Shown here: positions 53,483-64,000 of the stretch, piece by piece
Numbering within the stretch: position 1 is the stretch's first letter
Layout of the letters: each line of letters opens with the position of its first letter
Assembly (NCBI GenBank): GCA_027604185.1
Contig: JADGKB010000018.1
Coordinates: 62,001 to 126,000 of the forward strand
Direction of reading: 5' to 3'
From: Boothiomyces macroporosus
Taxonomy: Eukaryota; Chytridiomycota; Chytridiomycetes; Rhizophydiales; Terramycetaceae
Length of the DNA stretch: 64,000 bases
Position numbers and translations under genes: made by a program
Notes under the pieces: model-generated
Databases searched by the model: none
Told to the model about the DNA's origin: nothing
What the model saw: the letters and a program-made list of their open reading frames with translations, nothing else

Positions 53483-54564
53483 TTACGCTTGCTTTTTCCA
53501 AGATGAGGCGCTTTCTTTTGTAGGGACAAGAATAATTTTCCCAGTGTTTTTACGGTCTTCCATGTATTGGTGAGCGGCACCAACATCTTCAAAGGCAAAT
53601 ACAGAGTCTACGACTGGTCTAACCCAACCGCTTTCAACTCCATCCAGTATACCTTGAATTGCACCACGATATTCTTCAAGCATATCAAACATGTGTCCCA
53701 GATTCACACCAAATACACCTTTGTTATCATCCATCAGTTTTAGAGGGGACCATTTGGGCATGTTGAACAAGAAATTGAGGAATGCAAATGCCTTGCTAAT
53801 GATGTTCATCTCACCCAAGTCACTTAATGATGAGGCTCCAAACATTCCTAACCTTCCAGTCTTTTTCAAAAGAGAGTAGTTTACATTCCATTCCTTTCCA
53901 CCGATAGGGTCGATAATCAAATCTACACCTTTGCCTTCAGTGATAGCCAGCACTCTATTTCTGACATTTTCAGTTCGGTAGTCAATAGCATGATGCAATC
54001 CGTGTGATTTTAAAAAGTCGTGCTTTCTTCCAGACGCAGTTCCGATTGTTTTTGCGCCTAAATGAAGGGCAATATCAATTGCGGCCAATCCAACACTACC
54101 GCCAGCATTTTGAATGAGTACAGTTTGATCTTTGCGCAAGCCTCCCATTTCGTAAATCAATACCCAAGCTGTGGTGTATACAACCAAAATACTAGCAGCA
54201 TCAATAAATGAGAGCGAATCTGGAATAACAAACGTGTAAGATTTAGGTGTGACTGCGTATTCTTGTTGGCTGTTGAATCTTGTAAACGCAACTACTCGCT
54301 TGTTCAAAAGTTCAGTTGCATCAGGGCCTTGTATTAATAGATATTACCTGTCTTGTCTACCACACCTGCTACTTCATATCCCATCGTGGTTGGGAAAGAT
54401 GGAGCATCAGGATATAATCCTTTTCTCGCCATAATATCTGCAAAGTTCAGCCCAGCAGCTTCAACCTTGATTCTGATTTCACTTCCAGATGGTTCTGGTA
54501 TTGGCTTATCCGCATTCTGCAAGATTGAAGGGGGGCCAGCTTTTGGGATTACAATGCTTTTCAT
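53483..54564 (-). CDS. Quinone oxidoreductase, copy 2
   Basis: Same protein as 5873-6954. Two silent differences at 54308 (CTA/CTT Leu) and 54454 (GCC/GCT Ala). The 20-nt intron is at 54328-54347. Confidence 0.85.
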
Positions 54565-54764
54565 TGATTTAAAAATAATTTTTCCCAGCTTAAATACTGG
54601 CCGAAAAAAGGGCCACAAGTGTGCAAGAAATGCCGCAGACTTTCGCACACATTAAGTTGCCTCCGCCCGTCGGGTTTGGTGAAACAAAGTCCAGCTGCAC
54701 TAAATAGAAATGTGTCGCAATATCAAGTGTATGAATTGCATGTAGTTTATTACTGTTTATATAT

Positions 54765-55307
54765 TCAGTCACAATCGATTTGATGGCCTATCAGGACTGG
54801 TTTGTAGTTGAAATCCAATGCAAAGAGCGCTTTGCTCAGGGCAGTATCATCAATGGCAGCATCAAGGTTGTTCCACAGATGAATTGTCTTTGTCGAAAAA
54901 TCAACAGCGACCTTGGGGTATAGCTGCTCCAAACTGTTTTTAACTCGATTGGCGCACCCTTCGCACTTTATCCCATCGAGCTTGTAATCATATTTATTGA
55001 AACATTTACCAGGTTGATTGTGTTTGAAGTTATTGTAGAATGAAACAATGTCTTGCGAAAGCATGATCAGAATAGTTAAAAGAAGCTGTGTGTATTTCCT
55101 ATTTTTTAGCTGCATGAACAGGAACGGAAGAACTAGTAGTGAGAATTCCAGTCGGTAGGGAGTTAGTACCGCAAATCCGGCACAGTTGAGTGAAAAGTAG
55201 TTGAATATCAGTTGAATCATGCAACACGAACTGCTTAAAATCGCCAGCCCAAATGCCACGAAATCTTTCATTAAAAAAGGAATCAAAATTGGTTGGATAA
55301 CGTTCAT
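54765..55307 (-). CDS. MerT-HMA fusion protein, copy 2
   Basis: Differs from 7155-7697 at five bases: D instead of Y, S instead of R after VKN, N instead of S in FSLxCAG, M instead of I after SSSCC, plus one silent change at 55134. The SSSCC and CEGC metal-binding motifs are kept in both. Confidence 0.7.
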   Translation of the reverse strand: MNVIQPILIPFLMKDFVAFGLAILSSSCCMIQLIFNYFSLNCAGFAVLTPYRLEFSLLVLPFLFMQLKNRKYTQLLLTILIMLSQDIVSFYNNFKHNQPGKCFNKYDYKLDGIKCEGCANRVKNSLEQLYPKVAVDFSTKTIHLWNNLDAAIDDTALSKALFALDFNYKPVLIGHQIDCD

Positions 55308-55386
55308 AAAAATCAGTATGGTGTGACGTCATACTGAACGGAACAATAGATTAAGACGTGAGCGTTATTTTGCTTTTCTGTTTAGT

Positions 55387-56841
55387 ATGCTCGTATTTCA
55401 GTCAGTGTTTAATAGCGAACAATGTTCAGATATTCCAATATCCATGTACACCCTTGACAGTCGACAGTCGCGTTTGTTTAAACTTGCCAGCATATATAAT
55501 CCGCCGTTTCCTAGGTGTGGGTTGGAAACCTATTCAGATCCAAATGGAGTGGGGTGTTGTTACTCGTCTTTTGATTTGACACTTTCGATGGGATATCCAT
55601 CATTCTCCTTTGCCAAGATTCTCGACCCGACAACCTACTCTAATCTAATGCCAAAATCTTCTATCAATCAGAATTACTGCCATATTATATATGGCAACAG
55701 CACAATTTATGAAGGCTACTACCTTAACTCTGGAAATTGTCTTGATAATCGTATTACTTGCACCAATGGAATTTTGAATATTTATAATGCTTCATCAGGT
55801 TGCAATGGGGCTTACGAATCATTTGCAATTACTCCAATTGCAAACAATGTGGTTTCAAATTACTTTGGCAATCTGACGATTTCTTTTGACTCTATCCAGT
55901 CAGCGTCTCAGACTTATCAATGGACTACTTTTTTCCCATTAGCACTAATGGTTCCAGAAAATAAATGCCCCATGGAGATAATACAAACCGCTGGTTTGGC
56001 GATAGCTTTTCTTGGTCTTATTTACGTGATTGCAATCCGATTACTCAGGTTTTACAAAGATAGAAGGTTCAGCAATGTTATACTACCGATTGCGCAAATG
56101 ATGCTTCTAGTTCGAATTATCCTCTATGTGTATACAACTTATGCCGATTATATTCCTGACAGCTCCATCTTGGCCATTACGATCGTCCTGTCCTTTTTCT
56201 TTTTGGGCCACCTGGTACTTGGATTGACATCCGCCAATATTATCTCCAAAATTTTGTTTGGAAACAAGTGGCAAACATTTTCATTGTACCTTTTGGTAGT
56301 AATTGTTCACTTTGGGCTCATGGGATTTCTATATGTTGAAACTGTGTATGAAGCTGAACATTTGAATATGTCCTTCTTTGCGAAAAACAGTGTTGCAATC
56401 AACTCATTGCAGACATATTACATATTTGCAGAAATGATGTTTGACTGTATTCCTCCTGGTGTTCTACTGTATAAAGTTTTGAAACTCACCAGATCAAAAA
56501 AGATGACTACAGTAGCGAAAAGTAAATATGGCTATTTTAAAAAGAAGCTGCTCATCCTGTTTGGAGTGCAATCCTTGGTAGTTATAGCCCTTTTGATTTT
56601 CCAACTTGCGAAAACATATACTAATTGGTATCGAACAGATCGAAATGCCTGGTGCGTATTCGGTATATCTAACTTCCTGATTGTAATTCACGCTTTGGTT
56701 ATTTTCCACTATTTTGAAGAATTAAAGATTATTACCCAGGAAGTGTTTGTGAAGAAGGCTTCTTTCACACCAAAGTACAACGACCACGCTACATTAGCAC
56801 ATCCAATTAAGTTGAATGGTAGCAAAGAGTTGCTCGAATAA
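55387..56841 (+). CDS. Orphan 7TM protein B, copy 2
   Basis: Seven base differences from 7777-9231, six silent; Met replaces Thr at 56369 (codon ATG for ACG), in the loop after TM4. Confidence 0.82.
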   Translation: MLVFQSVFNSEQCSDIPISMYTLDSRQSRLFKLASIYNPPFPRCGLETYSDPNGVGCCYSSFDLTLSMGYPSFSFAKILDPTTYSNLMPKSSINQNYCHIIYGNSTIYEGYYLNSGNCLDNRITCTNGILNIYNASSGCNGAYESFAITPIANNVVSNYFGNLTISFDSIQSASQTYQWTTFFPLALMVPENKCPMEIIQTAGLAIAFLGLIYVIAIRLLRFYKDRRFSNVILPIAQMMLLVRIILYVYTTYADYIPDSSILAITIVLSFFFLGHLVLGLTSANIISKILFGNKWQTFSLYLLVVIVHFGLMGFLYVETVYEAEHLNMSFFAKNSVAINSLQTYYIFAEMMFDCIPPGVLLYKVLKLTRSKKMTTVAKSKYGYFKKKLLILFGVQSLVVIALLIFQLAKTYTNWYRTDRNAWCVFGISNFLIVIHALVIFHYFEELKIITQEVFVKKASFTPKYNDHATLAHPIKLNGSKELLE

Positions 56842-56894
56842 ACCTTTTCATTACCCTCTGCTGCGAACAATGACTTTTTACTAAGCTCCAACGA

Positions 56895-57260
56895 GGGCAT
56901 TTCAAACCAGGAAGATTGCCCAAGTCTTCCAAGCGCCGTATACTATCTGGAACTAAATCAATTCGTTGTGCTTGATCTGGTTACCGATTGCAATCCCCAA
57001 TTAATTGATGTGGATGACCCATAGCCAAATAGTTTCGCTTGCCGCACATCATCTTTAGATCTGTCACCCACTCCTAGTTTTCCATTAATTTTAGTTAACA
57101 TGGTTAAAGGCATATTCCATTTTGTAGAAGTAACACAAATTCTCGTTGTATGACTATGCTCTCATTATTTTCCACTAGTACAAAGAGTTGAAAACAGCTA
57201 CTTTGAAAGTTACTATTATGAACCAAAAGCGCAAACCAAATAGGTTCAGGCCGAGGTAAT
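56895..57260 (+). pseudogene. Collapsed 7TM relic, copy 2
   Basis: Same internally deleted relic as at 9285-9650, with the same stops. It therefore decayed before the 47.6-kb duplication (or haplotype split). Confidence 0.75.
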
Positions 57261-57594
57261 GCAAAGGTCAGCAGGCAAAGTGGAAGTGTTTGGAACTGAT
57301 AAATCCTCTGGTACCGAGTTAGTATAGTATAAATTTGATTAACTGACTATCACCGAATATATGATTGTGTAAACCCGTTTGACAGCGCGATAACTTCCCC
57401 TGCATCTAGTATTTGGATACTTCCAACTTTGCAAACAGAGTTGTACTACAATCAACCAAAGTATGCTTTTACCAGTTGCGAGCATTATAATTGATCGGTA
57501 ACACATGTTTTCATTATTAATTTTTCCATTATTCACGACATAAAGTAAACAATGGCAGTTTTCTTTTGCTCATTCGAACACATTCTTTAATATA
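57261..57594. other. Intergenic, no gene seen (copy 2)
   Basis: Identical to 9651-9984; nothing recognised. Confidence 0.5.
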
Positions 57595-59037
57595 ATGAAT
57601 ATATTCCAGGCAGGATATTTTACCGAAGAATGCGGAGATCCCCCTAGCACAGTATACTACTTGCCCTCTAACCAATCAGCTCTGTACGGTCTGGTTACGG
57701 AAGAATATGAACCACTTGGTTACTGTGGCTTCAATCCAAAACCACAGTCAAATGGAATCAGCTGCTGTACCTCCTCATTGGATTTATCTATGACTTATGG
57801 TTACCATTCCATATCAATGAACTATGTACTGAATGACAATCTCGAGCAATATTTCCCAGCAAAGTCCATAAACCAGCAATACTGCCATGTAATTTCATAC
57901 AATAGTAGTAAGAGCGGATACTATGAAGCTTTTTTTCTCAGCTCGGGTGAATGCTTTGACAAGCATTACAGATGTACTCCTCAAGAATTCCAAATATACC
58001 AAAATGAAAGCTGTTTCGGCAATACCGAACGTTTTCAAATAGATGGACAGGTAGGAAATGTTACTTCTGCAATACTGGGCAATTTAGGACTTTCCTTGAT
58101 GACTATTACGGAGGGTCAAGTTTATTTTACCTGGACTACATATTTTCCTCCATCATTGTTAGTACCCTTAAACAAATGTCCAATGGAGATTATTCAGACC
58201 ACATGCATTACTATTAGCATTGTCGGTTACATTTATGTAATCTTTATACGGTTAATTCGATATGCAAAAGTACGAAAATCAATGAACCTATTCATGCCCC
58301 TCGCACAGCTCATGCTACTAACGCGTATAATCCTTGCGACGTGTACACAGTATGCTCAAAATTGGAGTCAAATGCAAGTGCTCATAGTCGAATTTTTGAT
58401 TGACATTTTCCTTTTGGGACACTTGATCCTTGGATTGACGACATGCAACATAATTGTAGATATAATATCTCCAAAGAAAATTTATGTGATCGCGCTATAC
58501 ACACTAGTCGTCTTGGAACACTTTGCGATATTTGGATTGACCTATGTATATGATATATTGAGCTTTTTTGACCCAGCCTCAATCTGGACATTTACTCCAA
58601 TTCAAAATCTGCCAACCGTACACTATTTGATTGAAATATTATGGGATTCGATACCGCCTGGACTGTTGCTGTACAAAATTACAATATTAATCAAAGACAA
58701 AAAATTACCAATGAATTCCAGACAAAAATACTCGCAATTTCAAAAGAAACTGATTGCACTCTTTGGAATCCAACTACTAGTCCTCCTATCTTATTTACTT
58801 TTGTTTGTCACTTCAACTTGGACTTTAGTCTTTCGAACAGATCGAAACCAATGGTCAACTTTTGGAATTTCTCAGTTTCTTTTATCAATTCATGCACTGG
58901 TGATTTTCCATTACTTTGAAGAATTGAAATCTATCACGCAAGAAGTTTTGGTCAGAAAACCTACTCCAATACCAAAAGTGAGGGAAGATAGAACTGCAGC
59001 TAATATCTTTAGTGAGGATTATTTGAATAAAGATTAA
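57595..59037 (+). CDS. Orphan 7TM protein C, copy 2
   Basis: Identical to 9985-11427. Confidence 0.82.
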   Translation: MNIFQAGYFTEECGDPPSTVYYLPSNQSALYGLVTEEYEPLGYCGFNPKPQSNGISCCTSSLDLSMTYGYHSISMNYVLNDNLEQYFPAKSINQQYCHVISYNSSKSGYYEAFFLSSGECFDKHYRCTPQEFQIYQNESCFGNTERFQIDGQVGNVTSAILGNLGLSLMTITEGQVYFTWTTYFPPSLLVPLNKCPMEIIQTTCITISIVGYIYVIFIRLIRYAKVRKSMNLFMPLAQLMLLTRIILATCTQYAQNWSQMQVLIVEFLIDIFLLGHLILGLTTCNIIVDIISPKKIYVIALYTLVVLEHFAIFGLTYVYDILSFFDPASIWTFTPIQNLPTVHYLIEILWDSIPPGLLLYKITILIKDKKLPMNSRQKYSQFQKKLIALFGIQLLVLLSYLLLFVTSTWTLVFRTDRNQWSTFGISQFLLSIHALVIFHYFEELKSITQEVLVRKPTPIPKVREDRTAANIFSEDYLNKD

Positions 59038-59055
59038 TCGCAGATATTTTATTGT

Positions 59056-59304
59056 TCATTTGCTGGTGTAACAAGTAGTTGCGTTGACTTTGGAGCGATA
59101 GTTGCTACATCCAGCACGACCGCAAGCAGCATAACAAGGGTAATTGTGGACACACTCTCCAAAGCAGTTGTTGTATGGATTGTTCCATTGATAGCCTACT
59201 GGGCGACAAAAGGTTTGGCCAGGATATGGGGTGCAATCTACGGTTAGTTGACCTTGATTGTGGTTAGCGGAAACGATGGCAAAGAGACCAAACAAGTAGT
59301 GCAT
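59056..59304 (-). CDS. Small secreted Cys-rich protein, copy 2
   Basis: Identical to 11446-11694, including the TATA box 22 bp before the ATG. Confidence 0.7.
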   Translation of the reverse strand: MHYLFGLFAIVSANHNQGQLTVDCTPYPGQTFCRPVGYQWNNPYNNCFGECVHNYPCYAACGRAGCSNYRSKVNATTCYTSK

Positions 59305-59893
59305 TTGGAGATACTCAATCCTCCTATTTTTATAGTCTTTTGAAGCATGTGGAACACACGTTGGTTCCCTAACTGTGCCATTTTCGTGCTTTATTTCAAT
59401 GCACAGCGCAGCAGAAGCGTGATCTTGGTATTTCTCTCTTGCAATCAAGAAATCTTGACTGTTACCGTTCTTTTAATGCTGCCAATGTTGAGCGAGCGGT
59501 AAAGCGAAATCAAGCATTCCAGAGATGCAATGTTCTTTTAAAAACAGAAACTAAACGGTCCCAAAGGTGCGATTTCGAAATTATATCTGTACTGTTAGTT
59601 TGAAAAAAGTAGTAAATTGTATGAGTGTCTTTGACGAGGCGGACCCGGCATTGGTTGTAGGTAATTTTAATCCATTCAATGATTCTGATGTGTTTACAAA
59701 GAATTCCAATCGATTATAGAAAACCATTATAGGGAATTATTGTATCTGTAGTTTATCCATTCGGCGAAATGAGCTCTCGGCAATGACGAATTGGCTGAGA
59801 CCTTAACAGGAAATCAAAGGATGATTAATATTCGGGCATTCCGAATTAGAATGTATCTATATAAACTAGCACCAAGACAAGTCTCTAAATAAG
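59305..59893. other. Intergenic with short NPF frame (copy 2)
   Basis: Identical to 11695-12283; the SCAMP-like 32-codon frame is at 59621-59719. Confidence 0.35.
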
Positions 59894-60635
59894 ATGAAAT
59901 TAGCCCTTTTCGTTTGTGTACCACTTTGTTAATACTAGGATCATCCATATAAAAGTCCAGCAACAGATAATATAGACTATGGTACTCGCGCCTAATTATA
60001 GTTGAGCTGTTCACCAATCTGTTTGGCGAATTGACTGTCTTTGACGTTACGAAAGAAGAATACCCATCAAATCCTACAGACTATGGCCTTATTATCATAA
60101 CTGGATCGCGCCATAGTTGTTTGGAGACTTTGCCTTGGATTAATAGACTAAAGCAGTTTGTAAAGCAGTACGACAACAGTCCAATTAGGTTTGTTGGGAT
60201 TTGCTTTGGGCATCAAATAATTGCGTTAGCCTTAGGTGGCAGTGGTATGAAACAGCTAATTTAGCAATCAGCAATCCAAAAGGTTGGGAAATTGGGCGAA
60301 TATCAGTAGAGTTGAACAAAAACAGTCAAACAATACTTGGAAGAGAGAGTATTGCGATTCAAGCAATACATAAAGATCATGTGGTACAACTCCCACCAGG
60401 GTTTATGAATCTAGGTTCAACAGATATGACAACTGTCCAATGCATGTACAAACCGCGTAAATATTTTACCCTTCAAGGACATCCTGAATTGGCGGCTAAA
60501 CATATACATGCACTCATTGATAGAGCTGTTTGTGCTGGAGTATTGACATCTGAACTTGCGTCATCTCTTGCAGATATGGATCTGCCTTTGGATAGCGAAT
60601 GGATTGCACATGCTGTTCAAGACCTCCTGCTTTAA
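59894..60635 (+). CDS. Glutamine amidotransferase-like protein, copy 2
   Basis: Identical to 12284-13025; introns at 59918-59938, 59982-60001 and 60245-60264. Confidence 0.87.
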
Positions 60636-60793
60636 AATAAATTACTGCACCCTTTGACGTAATAGCATTCGTTCAGCAGTCTAGATTTCTTGAAAGAATC
60701 TAGGTATTTTAAAACGTTAAATATCTCACAGAACAAGCTAATCCGTCATCTGTAATGCCAAGGGCAACTCCTTAAAAACCCGGTTAAAACTAT

Positions 60794-61670
<877 letters not shown>

Positions 61671-62495
61671 TTAGACTTTATTCAAAAAGTGGTAGACAGC
61701 GTCCATAAATTCGTTTGGTCTACTCGCATGAACCCTAGGATCAGTATTAGTTACCAATGCCCGGCGTCTATCTTGGCAAACTCGCTGTTTGGAAACAGTT
61801 TCGTTATCTCTGGGTAATCCTCATCCTTAATGTAATCGCTTCTAGTTCCTTGAATGAACAGCGTATCGCCTGTATAAGTGCCTGTTCTATCGAATCCCCA
61901 AACGCTATCAATAGCATCATTCAGCGCTTCCAAGTTTATCCTAAACTTGTAGTCTCCTTCATCTTGTTTAAGATTAGTCAGCAGGAATTGCCGAACAGCT
62001 AATTCTGGGATAGTACGCGCTAGGAATTCATCTGCCTGCTTTACACTAGTAATTCCAAGCTCAGCTAAGCTAATCATTTCCTTGATGTATTGTTTAAATA
62101 AGGACCCAGATTTAATTGGAAGAGGAGAGACATCCACCACAACCAGTTTGTTTAGTAATTGCGGTTCATCTAATGCTACATACATGGACACTTTTCCTCC
62201 CATACCTGGATTAACACTAAATACTGTGTCCCATTAAATTAACCGGCCCAAGCGGTTTGATGAATTCTTGAACATCCAAGGCCATGAGGTCATAAGAATG
62301 TAGAGCTGTGTGAGGCGAATCTCCGTGGTTTCTTAAATCCAGGGCAAACACTTCAGAATTCAACTTTTTGGTTAGTGATTTGGAGAGCGATGTCCAGTTT
62401 TGCTTAGAGCCAAACAGTCCTGGGAGAATAACTAGTGGTGGATTTTTTATTACTGCGGGTGTGTATTTGTTGAATGCCAGCTTTACAGTGTTCAT
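61671..62495 (-). CDS. ABHD11/Imo32-like hydrolase, copy 2
   Basis: Identical to 14061-14885; introns at 62206-62224 and 61735-61754. Confidence 0.85.
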
Positions 62496-62539
62496 TTCAA
62501 AGATTCAAAATTTTCAAAAGAATGTTTATTTACTTTAAA

Positions 62540-64000
62540 TTATTCGGGATTGGTACCCTCTGGCGGAATGCTTTGATCATTTACTCCCGTTGCGATTATA
62601 GGAGCCCTATCCTGATTACTTGCATCTGTGGAAGGATTGGTATTTGACACACTGGTATATTCAGTGGCAATATTCACAGCTTCTGTTAAAGTAACTCCTG
62701 GTTGAATGCTAGGCTGAGTCTTGATTGTTGAAATCAATTCACTGTTTGAACCATTAGAATTGTTCTCATCTGTTACTTTCGCGTCTTGTTTCACTGGACT
62801 GGAGGGTCTCGCTTCCTGTTTAGCTGGGCTTACTGGTACAGTGGTAGGCTTCCCAGGGCTGGATCTAACCAACCTTACAGGACTGCTCTGTCTGAGTGTC
62901 TCTTTAACAGGGCTGCCCACTCTCCCTACAGATTCATTTACAGAATAGCTGCCACGGTGATCTTTTTCAACAGGAGATAAAGCGGGCTGCAATTTAGTTG
63001 GGCTGGATGGTGAGATGCTCTTTTCAGTGGTAGGTAACGTTTCATTGCTGGAGGGTAAATTTTTGATTTGAAGAGTAGAAACCAATTCGCTTTCAACCAC
63101 AGATCCATCTCCTGGATTCCTTACTGGGCTTGATTTCATTGAAGCGTCAACTTTAGGACTTTTAGGCAAAGATACATTAATGGGACTGCTTCCTCTGGAA
63201 GGAGAAGATACTTTCTTGGGAGGGCTTTTAGGTACCAAACTATCATTTACCGGACTATCATTTACCAAACTATCATTTACCGGACTATATAAACTACCTT
63301 TCATCGGGCTATTTCGTTTTGTATCTACAGTGGTTGCACTTTCCTGAATGATTGGTTTTGCTGGACTTGAAGAGTTAGTAGGTGGCTGCGGGCTGTCTAC
63401 TTCCATTTCTTCATTTGAGGTATCAATAGTAACTGAAGCATTTTCTAGATTGTTGTCAATTTCTGAAACAGGTGATTGTACGCTAGATTCATCTTGAGCC
63501 ACTTCATATTTTGGTTCATCTCTTTCAGGCGGCTTTTCAGTATTGTTGAGAGGAGGAGGATTCACCGATTTCTCTGGAAGTGGATCAATTAAATCTATTA
63601 AATTGGATATTCTACTCCCGACATGCTCTGAATTGTGCGATTTCCTTGCTCCAAGAGTTGGGGTTGTGCTTTCTGATTTAGAATCAAGTTTTGGTCCGTG
63701 AGATAACTCCATCAGGGCCTGCACTGGATCAATATCTGCTCGAGAAAGTATGGCATGATCAAAGCTGTTGGATTTTCGCATCCCTAAATCAGGAGAGTCG
63801 GAATGTGATAGTAAGCTATTCAAAGATCCAGGCCTTTCATTCTGAATGTCATTGGACAGATTTGGTAAATACATACTGGAGCTTCTACCAGAATAAATAG
63901 ATGATATGGGCCTCAAATGATCGGAAGTGCTGTCTTCTTTGAAATCTTTCAACTTTGGCAACACTAGATCGTCTAAGTTAGCAAAAGCACTACCTCTGAT
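62540..64000 (-). CDS. SNT1-like corepressor, 3' part (copy 2, cut by window end)
   Basis: Encodes the last 486 or so residues of the protein at 14930-20351, the disordered Ser-Pro-rich tail. The SANT domains lie beyond the window, if present. Truncated by the window edge, not by mutation. Confidence 0.85.
   Translation of the reverse strand: MRGSAFANLDDLVLPKLKDFKEDSTSDHLRPISSIYSGRSSSMYLPNLSNDIQNERPGSLNSLLSHSDSPDLGMRKSNSFDHAILSRADIDPVQALMELSHGPKLDSKSESTTPTLGARKSHNSEHVGSRISNLIDLIDPLPEKSVNPPPLNNTEKPPERDEPKYEVAQDESSVQSPVSEIDNNLENASVTIDTSNEEMEVDSPQPPTNSSSPAKPIIQESATTVDTKRNSPMKGSLYSPVNDSLVNDSPVNDSLVPKSPPKKVSSPSRGSSPINVSLPKSPKVDASMKSSPVRNPGDGSVVESELVSTLQIKNLPSSNETLPTTEKSISPSSPTKLQPALSPVEKDHRGSYSVNESVGRVGSPVKETLRQSSPVRLVRSSPGKPTTVPVSPAKQEARPSSPVKQDAKVTDENNSNGSNSELISTIKTQPSIQPGVTLTEAVNIATEYTSVSNTNPSTDASNQDRAPIIATGVNDQSIPPEGTNPE

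Overview
The window is nuclear DNA of an AT-rich, intron-bearing eukaryote, most likely a fungus or close fungal relative (early-diverging fungus, aphelid or rozellid grade). The evidence is the gene set: an SNT1/NCoR-type SANT protein, a MATA_HMG-like family, a TCP11/SOK1 protein, a fungal-style histidinol-phosphate aminotransferase, TRM6, AFG1 and the 20S proteasome subunit alpha4. I cannot name the species. Nearly all split genes are interrupted by introns of only 18-22 nt with GT..AG ends and an internal TTAAT/CTAAT/CTGAC-like branch site. I infer 37 introns in the non-redundant part: one of 18 nt, seven of 19, nineteen of 20, six of 21, three of 22 and one of 39. Removing them restores family-typical proteins in every recognised case.

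Layout. Positions 1-16390 and 47611-64000 are direct copies of the same DNA, offset by exactly 47610 bp. They differ at 14 positions that I could find, all between 6698 and 8808 of copy 1. The repeated block holds an F-box/LRR gene (cut by the window edge in copy 1), a secreted lipoxygenase, a second F-box/LRR gene, three paralogous seven-transmembrane proteins plus a collapsed relic of a fourth, a quinone oxidoreductase, a MerT-HMA fusion, a small secreted Cys-rich protein, a glutamine amidotransferase, proteasome alpha4, an ABHD11-like hydrolase and the 3' part of SNT1.

The part present once (16391-46993) continues with the rest of SNT1, RPS20, a PP2C phosphatase, AFG1, a violaxanthin de-epoxidase-like secreted protein, a TCP11 protein and an FAD monooxygenase. 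Then, from 30.9 to 45.2 kb, comes a cluster of eight HMG-box genes (seven intact, one decayed). They are interleaved with a PAF-acetylhydrolase-type lipase, HIS5/HisC, a UPF0538 protein and unknown genes. TRM6 and the complete first F-box/LRR gene close the unit.

Transcription units are compressed. TATA boxes lie about 20-45 bp before start codons, stop codons of convergent genes are 10-27 bp apart, and AATAAA signals overlap or touch stop codons. The main items for follow-up are the ultrashort introns (including two abutting 20+19 nt units in proteasome alpha4), the HMG-box cluster with a shared C-terminal motif, the orphan 7TM family, and the 47.6 kb near-identical tandem repeat.
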